From: CAZAYY01 sp964489525
GTDB lineage: Bacteria > Chloroflexota > Anaerolineae > Anaerolineales > JABWBV01
Assembly (NCBI GenBank): GCA_964489525.1
Contig: CAZAYY010000031.1
Span: 1 to 47,855, forward strand
Direction: 5' to 3'
Length of the DNA stretch: 47,855 nucleotides
Positions within the stretch are counted from its first letter, which is position 1. Every line of letters starts with the position of its first letter. Below are positions 8,963-18,100 of the stretch, piece after piece. The notes under the pieces are model-generated. The model saw nothing but the letters and a program-made list of their open reading frames with translations. It was not told the origin of the DNA and searched no databases. The translations under genes and the position numbers were made by a program.

Positions 8963-9098
8963 CCATCGCGGTGCGGCATCCTTAGCTTTGTAACCAAAGG
9001 AGGGATGCCGCACCGCTAGGACTATGACTAAAACTGTCCACGACATCACCTCCTTTTGTTGGGATGGTGAGGTTTAAAGAGCAACGTAATGCTCTGAT
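8931..9098 (-). ncRNA. Candidate small RNA or micro-ORF transcript
   Basis: A self-contained unit in a gap where two large convergent genes end. Reading leftwards: a sigma70 promoter (9105-9133), a 6-bp hairpin (9078-9083/9090-9095), the extended Shine-Dalgarno AAAAGGAGGTGAT (9045-9057), a perfect 14-bp inverted repeat (8968-8981/9003-9016), and a strong terminator (8931-8962). Two tiny ORFs use the Shine-Dalgarno. One is GTG 9041 to stop 8982, 19 codons at the ideal 7-base spacing, peptide starting MDSFSHSPSG. The other is ATG 9046 to stop 8951, 31 codons with short spacing and a hydrophobic start MSWTVLVIVLAV. The loop of the long hairpin carries CCTCCTTT, exactly complementary to the unit's own AAAGGAGG. 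It could be a small regulatory RNA, a self-regulated peptide gene, or both; I cannot decide. Confidence 0.65.
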
Positions 9099-9104
9099 AA
9101 CGCA

Positions 9105-9133
9105 AGTATCACATAAACCTGGTCTGATGTCAA
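9105..9133 (-). promoter_or_regulatory. Sigma70 promoter, extended -10, minus strand
   Basis: On the minus strand: TTGACA (9133-9128, perfect), 17-base spacer, GATACT (9110-9105, 4/6) preceded by the TGn extended -10 element. Start of transcription is expected near 9098. It faces away from the giant gene, whose stop lies just to the right, so it serves the small unit at 8931-9098. Confidence 0.75.
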
Positions 9134-9175
9134 GAGGCTGGCGAACATTTTTTAGGTTCGCCAGCCTCTTTTTTT
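9132..9175 (+). terminator. Strong terminator, mainly for + strand
   Basis: A perfect 15-bp stem (9132-9146 with 9156-9170) is followed by seven T on the + strand (9169-9175). It stops transcripts of the signalling operon before they run antisense into the giant gene. On the minus strand no T-run follows, yet the stem sits directly after the giant gene's stop and could still protect that mRNA's 3' end. Confidence 0.88.
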
Positions 9176-9177
9176 AC

Positions 9178-12100
9178 TTAACGGGCAGGTAAATCAAACC
9201 ATGGTTGTGGGGCCGGGAGCCACTGAATGACCTGGCGTACGGCTTGGTCAGGAAGTGATATCGGTCCGGTGATGTTGTTATAGGTGCCGCCAACGGTCTC
9301 GTGCCCCTCCAATACTGCACCATAAGTGTATGGGCCAATTGAATCTACCTGAACATACACTTCTCCGGTCATGTTTTCAGACCAATTTGATAGGGATGGC
9401 CAGAAAAACGCATCGCCAGGGGTCAGAACCACGCTTTCACCAGGTTCCAGCGGTAAAACGGTACTGGGGATGCCCCATACCATTCCGGCCGGGGCAATGA
9501 ACCACCAGGCGTAATTGATCTGGACAGGCTCCATTGGGTTGATGTACAAATCTACCCAGAAGGGAGTGGTGACTGGGAGCAGCCCCACGTTGGCAATGGT
9601 TACGGCTAAGTACCCATTCGGGAAGGCAATGTTGGTGACGACCAGGTCTGGGCCAATGGGGCGCTCTTGAGTGGCGCTGGTGATGAAGGGTAGGTAAATC
9701 CTGTGGGCGGTAAACGTCAGCATCGCCGTATTGTTTTCCGGATCGGGGTCAAAAACACTCGCCGGCAGGGTAATTTGGGCTACATTTGTCACATCCCATG
9801 CGGCAGTCAGTGTTCCCTTAAAGTGGTAAACCAATTCTTGCCCGGCAGGTAGGTCGATCGTGTCAACCAGGTCTCCAGTTCCGGCGGCTGTGCATCTCCC
9901 AATATATACATAGCATGTCCAGCTTACTTCTGTTAACCCGGCTGGCAGCAAGTCCGTGATTTTCGCACCAAATACGTCGCTTGGCCCATGGTTTTGAATG
10001 GTGATTGCAAACGTCACTGGCTGACCTGGGATGGCGATCTTTTCTGTTGTGGTTTTGGTCACATCCAGGTCGGCAATGGCTTGCACTGGAGTGAGTGTGC
10101 CGGCGTAGTTGTTGGCATAATCCTTGTCGTAGGAGTCTGATGTGACATAGGCACTGTTAGACAATAAAGCGCCCGTTGGTACATTCGCCGGCACGAGAAC
10201 CCTGATCTCGATGTTTTGATATTCGCCAGAAGCGAGGTTGCCGAGGCTGCATGTTAGTGGGCTGTTCGGGATGCAAGCCCCACCACCGCTTAACGTGATG
10301 GATTGGAGCAGGGTGTTGGCCGGCAGTTGTTCAATCAGGATAACCTTTTCCGCCAAGGAGGGGCCGAGGTTAGTTATTTGCAGTGTGTATACCAGGACTT
10401 CGCCGGCAACTGCTGTGGCTGGAGCCGCGCTCTTAACGAGCTGGAGATTAGCGCTGTCTGTGATTTCGTGGGCGGAGGACGCCTGGTTGTTGCTCTGGTC
10501 GGGGTCGAACACGCTGCTGGTTACAGTCGCCAGGTTGTTCAGATCCTGCCTATCGGTAGCCAGGACAGCAATTTGAACCATCCACTGGCCCGGAATCCGG
10601 GTGGAACTGAAGGGTTCCAGGTATGGCAGGGTGCAGGTAAAGCTCAGATCCTGATTCACCTCCACTGGAGCGGTGATACTGCATGTTCCACCGCCAGCAG
10701 AAATGTTGATCACTTCGAAGCGTCCGCTTGAAGCCAGGTGTTCCACCAGGGTGACTGCATGGGCGTAGCTGGGACCGAGGTTGTCAATGAGGATCGTATA
10801 GGTCAGGACTTGCCCCGCCGCCACTTCTCCATCTGGTTTGCCAAACTTGCTGACGCGCAGGTCTGCACTGCACCCCACGGGTACAGTCGCCGTGGCGCTG
10901 GCCTGTGCATCGGGCAGGGCGTCGCCTGTGCGGTCCCATGCAAGCAGCACGGTGTTGGTCAGTTCATCAACGCAAGCATAATCGGCCGCAACCTGTGTAA
11001 ATAGCTCAATCAAGATTTGCTGGCTGGGGAGCAGGTCGCCCAGGGCACAGGTAACCACACCGTTGGCTTCTGTACAGGCAGGACCGGTAGTGTATAGATA
11101 GCTTGTGCCACTGGCCAGTTCATCTTCAATGTTTACGTCAAAAGCGGTGGATTGGCTGGTATTTTTTACGGTGATGCGCCAGCCTTGCGCCTGGCCAGCC
11201 AGGGGGATGCCCATCGGAGTTTTGGTAACTTCCAATTGTGCTGTGTTTTGAACGGTTGTGGCTGCCACCAGGCTTCCGGTGAAAGTGGCTGGAGAAGTCG
11301 TCCACCACGTAACCTGGTTGATAAGCCGCAAACCACCAGCGAGGTCAGGCGAGACTTGGACGGTGAGAACTACTGCGGCGGATGCATTTGGTTCCAGGTC
11401 GCCCAGGTTACACAGGACTGTGCCTGCGCCAGCGTTCGCCACACAGGTTCCGAGTGTGGTTTCTACGGAGACGAATGTAACCCCGGCCGGCAGCAAATCC
11501 TCGACCATCACCCCGCGGGCCAGTGAAGGCCCGCTGTTTGTCACATTAAGGGCATAGTTCAGTTTAGCTCCCGCTACGACAGGGTCAGGTCCATCGGTAT
11601 GCGTAAACACCAGGTCGGATTGGGCTACAATGCCAGTGGCCTGGAAAGCCAGGTTGTTCGCCAGGTGCGGGTCATAACTTTGACTTTCGACACTCGCCTG
11701 GTTAAACAGCGTTGCGCCATGCAGGAGATCGGCTGAGGTATTGACACCAATTTGAATGGTGACCACCGCATCCGCAGCCAGGTTCCCCAGGTTACACTCA
11801 ACTACCGGATTCAGGCTGTACCCCTGCGCCAGGGCGCACACGCCGTTGGGAGTGACAGCTAATTGGGTGACAGCCAGGCCAAGCGGGATGACATCCCGGA
11901 CAACCACACCCTGTGCGGTCGATACGCCATTGTTTTTGACGACGAGTTGATAGGTGAAGCTTTCGCCGGCGGTTACGGGGTCGGCGCTGTCTGTCTTGAC
12001 AATTTCCAGGTCAGCAGATGCCAAGAATTCGTGAGCCGTCAGGGTCTGGTTATTGCTCTCATCAGGGTCAATGACGCTGCTGGTCACAGTCACCAGGTTG

Positions 12101-15100
12101 TCCAGGTCTTGTGGTTCAATGGCCCGAACGCTCAGTTGGATGGTCCACCGGCCGCCGCTGCCGCTGCCAAAGGGTTCCAGGATTGTGCGGGTGCAGGTGA
12201 AGGAGGTGTACTGGTTTACTGTTTGTGGCAAGCTGAGGTTGCAAACACCATCGCCAGCATTCACGCTGACAATTTCAAAGCTGCCATCAGAGGCCAGCAC
12301 CTCGACGGCCTGCACAGTGTGGGCAGCGCTGGGTCCAAGGTTGTCCACAACAATGGTGTAATTTAGCAGTTCACCCGCCGCCACCAATCCGTCGGGTTCA
12401 CCGAATTTACTCACCCGTAGATCTGCTGCACAGTCCACCGGGGTGGCGGTGGTGGCTGCGGCACTGCTGGTCTCATTCCAGGTGACGGTAGCTGTGTTGG
12501 CCAGAGCGGCGCCGCAGGTGAATCCTGGGTCGATCCGGCTGTACAGGTCAAAAGCGACACTTTCACCTGGCTGCAGGTCGCCAAAATCGCAGGTGAGGGT
12601 GCCTGCGGCGAAAGTGCAGGCATTATGGCTGGCATAGATAAACCCAACGCCTGCTGGCAGTGTGTCTTCCAACAGTACATTGAATGCTGTTGAGAGGCCT
12701 GTGTTTTCTAAGGTGAGCCGCCAGCCCTGGTCGCGACCTGCGATTGGAGATGGGTCGTGGGCCAGCTTGGTCACGACCAGAACTGCGCCATTTTGAACAA
12801 CAGTGGTTTCTGCCTGGTCACCTGTGATGATGGCAGGCGAACCGGCAGACCAGGTGATGGTATTGGTTAAGCCAGCGCCATTCGTTAAGTCGGGCGAGAC
12901 CAGAACCGCAATATCAACCTGGGCGGTTTCACCGGGAGCCACTGCTTGGAAATGACAGGTCAGCGTTCCAGCTGCATAGGTACAGTGAATGTTACTGCTG
13001 TTTGACCCAGTGGACAGGAAACGGACATTCATGGGCAGTGTGTCTACAAAAGCAACATTGCGCGCCAGTGAAGGTCCATGGTTTTGGACACTCACTTTGT
13101 AAGTTAAGACTGTGCCTGCCACAACCGGGTCTGGGCGGTCGGATTTCTGGACAGTCAGGTTGGATAGGGCGTTAACCGTGGTTGCCTCCCCAGCCAGATT
13201 GTTCCCCAAATTCGGGTCATAGTTCTGGCTGGTTACAGCGGCCTGATTAAACAATACGGCTCCATCGGGTAGATCAGGACTGACTGTGGCTGTGATCTCA
13301 ATTTCCGCAACGGCACCTGCAGCAAGGGTGCCCAGGCTGCATTCCAGCACCGGGTTTACGACATAGGCCTGTGTCAAGGCGCAACTGCCTGTTGGGGAGA
13401 TGTTTACTGCTGTGATTTCGAGGCCCAGCGGCAGAATATCCCGAACAACTACACCTTCAGCGCTTGAAACACCAGCATTGGTGACCAGCAATAAATATTC
13501 AAGTGTTTCGCCGGCGGTTACCGGGTCTGTGTTGTCAGCCTTCGTAATTTGCAGGTCTGCTGATGCGTAAATCTGATGTTCGGCAGCTGCCTGGTTGTTC
13601 GTTTCATCTGGGTCTGGCGCATCAGAAGCTACCGTCGCCAAGTTGTTGAGGCTCTGGTTTTCCAGGGCCATGACAACGATTTCCACCATCCAACGGCCCG
13701 AATCAGCAGCGCCACCAAAAATTTGCAGAGGTGCGACCAATTCGCAGGTTATGGTCAGCCGTTCGTGGATGTCATCAAGGGGTGCGTTGGGGCTGCATTG
13801 CGCTCCGGGTTGATTTCCTGATACATCTGCATCAACGCTCACCAGGTTGAAGGTGCCATTGGAAACAAGCTCCTCATGCAGGACAACCGCTGGGGCGAAG
13901 CCAGGCCCCAGATTGTCGACTAGGATAGTGTAAGTCAGGTATTCACCGGCATAAACTGTGGCATCCGGTTTCCCGAATTTAACCACGCGCAGGTCAGCCA
14001 GGCAATCAACAGGGGTTGTGGTGGCGGCGGTGGCGCTTTCAGTCAGGCTGCCGTTTTTTTCCAGGCTCCAGTTGATCTCGGCGGTGTTTTCTAACGAGGC
14101 GCCACAGGTAAAAGCTGGATCAATACGCGCGACCAGGTCAAAAGTGATTTGTTCACCGGGCTGCATATCACCAAAGGCACAGCTTACGCTCCCGGCAGTA
14201 AATACGCAGGCATTGTGGCTTGCGTAGATAAAGCTTGTGCCGGTGGGCAGTATGTCGGTCAGCAGTGCGTTAAAGGCCGTGGATGGCCCAATGTTCTTGA
14301 CGCTGATGCGCCAGGTTTGATCGCCACCTGCGGCTGGGCTGGCATCCAGAGCTAACTTGGTTACCGCCAGCGTCGAAGCGTTGGTGACATTAGTGGTTTC
14401 AGACTGGTCACCAATAAAGGTGGCAGGGGAGGCTGCCGCCCAGGTGATGCTGTCAACCAACTGCGCTCCATTTTCTAAATCAGGCGATACGGCAAAGCTG
14501 AGCATTACATCTGTCCAGCCGCCTACCTCCAGGTCTCCCAGGTAACAATCTACTGTGGATCCAGTCCAGTTGTTGATGCAGTAGCCAGCGCCATTGCCAA
14601 ACTGGTAGTGGGTCAGGGTTAGCCCAATTGGAAGCGCATCGGAGAACCAGACTGAACGGGCAACAGATGGCCCCTGGTTTCTTACACTGACCAGAATGTG
14701 CAAGACCTCTCCGGCAACGACCGGGTCTTGTGCATCCATTTTGTTGACCAGCAGGTTAGACTGGGCTGCAATCGTGGTGCTTTCACCAGCCAGGTTGTTG
14801 GCATTGAACGGGTCGAACTGGTCGCTGTATACCAGGGCCTGGTTAAACAGCATCGCGCCATCGGGCAGCCAGGCGTTGGCCAGCAAGGTGACTGAGAAGG
14901 TTGTGTCTTCACCTGCCTTCAATGTGCCCAGGTGGCATACCAGTTCCAGGTTGCCAGGGACAGCCTGGGTGGTGGTACATGTGCCGTCCTCAGCTGCAAT
15001 ATTCACCGAGATCAGGCTGAGGCCTAGCGGAAGGGTGTCTTTAAAGACGATATTGTCTGCAGTGGATGGCCCGTGGTTGGTCACCACAAACTCATAAGCG

Positions 15101-18100
15101 AACTGTGTTCCGGCGCTCACGGGGTCATGGCTGTCCGTTTTGACCACTTCGAGGTCGGCCGCACTGGTGAAGGCATGGTTGACCACCTGGGTGTTGTTGT
15201 CCGGGTCGGGGTCATGGTCTGCGGAGGAAACTGCGGCATAGTTGTTCAGGTCGATTGGGTCGGCCGTCTGGACGACCACTTCCACTACCCAACGTCCAGC
15301 GCCGTAAGTTGGGCTAAAGAGTTCCAGGTCTTCTCCAGCCTTGCAGGTGAGTGTAAGGCGCTGTTGGATGCCTGTGATGGGCGCTGCTGGGGTGCAGGAT
15401 GCCAGCGGGCGATTGCCCAGGATATCCGGGTCGATGCTCACCAGGTCGAAGCGTCCATTGGCAACCAGTTCATCGGTGATAACGACCTGGTGCGCATAAC
15501 TTGGCCCCAGGTTATCGACGAACAGGGTATAGGTCAGCAGGCTGCCCGCCACCACTTCGTCATCTGGTTTCCCAAATTTCAACAGGCGCAGGTCGGCGGC
15601 GCTGTTGACATAGGCCCTGGAAGTGCTGCTGTTGTTTGCTCCGTGGTAGTCGGTCTCCTGCCCATAACTGGTAACGTTGGTGATGTTTTCTAACAGTGTG
15701 CCGGGCTGGGCGTTTGCGTTTACCTGGACCACAACCATGAATGTGTAGCTGTCACCCACTCCAAAATTCCCCAGGTTGCAGCCGCTTAATAGGTTGGTTT
15801 GGCCGCAGCCAGCCGTATCGAACAGGTAAGTGACCCCGGCTGGGAGCAGGTCGGTTATGGTGACATCGAGTGCGGAAGAGGGCCCCGCGTTGTGCACGGT
15901 GATTTCATAAGACATTTGGGTTCCGGCCACGGGTGTCAGGGTGGAGGCTTCTTTGAAGATGCTCAGATCGGCTACTCGCCGGACGGCCAATCCAGCATAG
16001 GCGGTGTTGTTTGGCTCGTATGGGTCCGGAGTGATCGGTAATATTCGGGCTTGCTGTGTTCTTGTAATAACGCTGGCGAGGTTGCCAGGAATGTTTTCGT
16101 TAATTTCATCATCGTGTGGATCCGATAAGTTCATTCGTTCTGTGGAAGCCAGGACAAGCCCATACACATAGAAGGTGCGGCGCGCGCCGGCATCCAGGTT
16201 GCCAAGCGAACAGGTTAGCAGATTCTGGCTGACAGCCGAAGGTTTACAATCCGCTCCCTCGGCGTACAAGTATTCTGTATTGCCCGGGATCGTGTTTGGA
16301 TTGGCGTCATCTAATGTGTTCCAGGGGGTCAGGTTTTCGAGAATCTGCACATTTTGTGCCAGGCTTGGACCGCTGTTGGTGACTGTAATGATGTACCGCA
16401 CCATTAATCCGGCGGTGACTTGAAACTCCATGTCCTGGTAAATGTGGTGTTGATTGGCTTCATCCCACCCGACAATGTTTTGGCCGTAGGCGGTCTTTTG
16501 GACGGTGATGTCTGCCGCTGCCTGGACAGTGGTATGGGTGAGTGCAAAGTTGTTTGCGTTTTCTGGTTCAAAGTTGTCGGAAGTGGCAATTGTACTGTTT
16601 TGCAGTACACTGCCAGCTGGCAGGGCGGAATCCACCATAACCTCGTAGGTGATTGTGGCGGTGGCACTTGCTGCCAGCGTGCCCAATCCACAGGTTAGCG
16701 CATCGTCTTCATGGGCGCAGCTTCCCTGGCTGGTGATCAGGCTGCCGGGATAAAGCTGTACACCAGTGGGCAGCAGGTCGTAAAGGATGACATTTTCCGC
16801 CGTCGAGGGACCTAGGTTGGTGACAGACAGCGTGTAAGCTACGCGCCGCCCAGCCGTTACAGCATTGGCCGCAGCCATATACGCTGGGCCAGCAGGGAAT
16901 GGTTGGCCGGGAAGAGTCAGATCGAAGGCGGCGCCGGGCTGTCCAGCAATCTGAACTTCGCCTGTGGCAGTCTTGCTGACTTCCAGGTCCACAACGGCTT
17001 CGACGCTGGCCATGTTGATGGCGAGGTTGTTGTCGGGGTTGGGGTCAAATGAGTCGCTTGTGACCGTGCTGATGTTTGTAAGGTCGATGGCTTCCAACGC
17101 TGTCAGGGTGAATTTTGCGCGCAGGCGGCCGCGTCCATCAGGCAGGTAAGGCGACAGCGATGTGGCACCAAAAGTGCCAATATCATAGCCCAAATGCCAG
17201 GTGACAATATTCCCGTTGGTGCATGTGAATTGATATATGCTTCCACCCCCAGACTGGGTGGTGGAAAAGGCGCAGCTATTGATGGTTACCGCTCCGCTTC
17301 CCAGCAGGGTGTCGTTGATGAGGACATTCCATGAGGTTGAGGGGCCCAGGTTATCTACATATATATAGTAGTCGAATGTCTCCCCAGCCTGAATGTTTTC
17401 GAAAGGTTCGATGAACTTGGTGATGCGCAGGTCGGCTGTACTCAGTATATAGGTTTGGGTTGTGACGATCGTTCTGAAGGTCGTGCTGTTGCCCAGTGTG
17501 TATTCCGTCTCGGCCGTATTGGTAATGGTGCTTTGGAAGGGAGCATCATGTTCAATGCGGGCCCAAATATCAAAGGTGACGCTTTCTCCTGGGTTGAGCT
17601 GCCCCAGTTCACAGGTGATGCTTCCTCCGCCGTTTACTAGGTCGGCCCCACTGGTGTCGCATGGAATACTGGCCACTTCATAAATAGCGGCCTCAGGTAG
17701 GATATCTTCTACGTTCGCGTTGTAAACTGTAGATGGACCGTGGTTGGTCACCACCAGGACATACTTAACCTGCTCACCAGCCACCACTTTCGCTGGAACG
17801 CTTACTTTGGTTACCTCAACATCGGCATCGTATCGCAGTGTGGTATTGGTTGTTGCGCTGTTATTGGAAGTGTCCGGGTCAGGGGTGTCCTTTAAATTAA
17901 CGTCCGCAGTGTTGACCAGGCTCCCGGTAGCAGTGGGCTTGATCCGGGCGTTGATAAAGACCAAAACAGGGTTTGTGTTGGTGGGTGGCAAATTGCCTAA
18001 CGGGCAGAAGAGTGCGTTGGAACCAACCGTAATTTCGCAGGCTAATGGAATGGTGCCCAACGCACCTTCATAATCCACCATGGCGCTGATATATTCCAGG

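Noticed and set aside
9045..9057. ATCACCTCCTTTT resembling the 3' end of 16S rRNA
   Set aside because: No further rRNA similarity around it; on the minus strand it is a near-perfect Shine-Dalgarno of the small unit.
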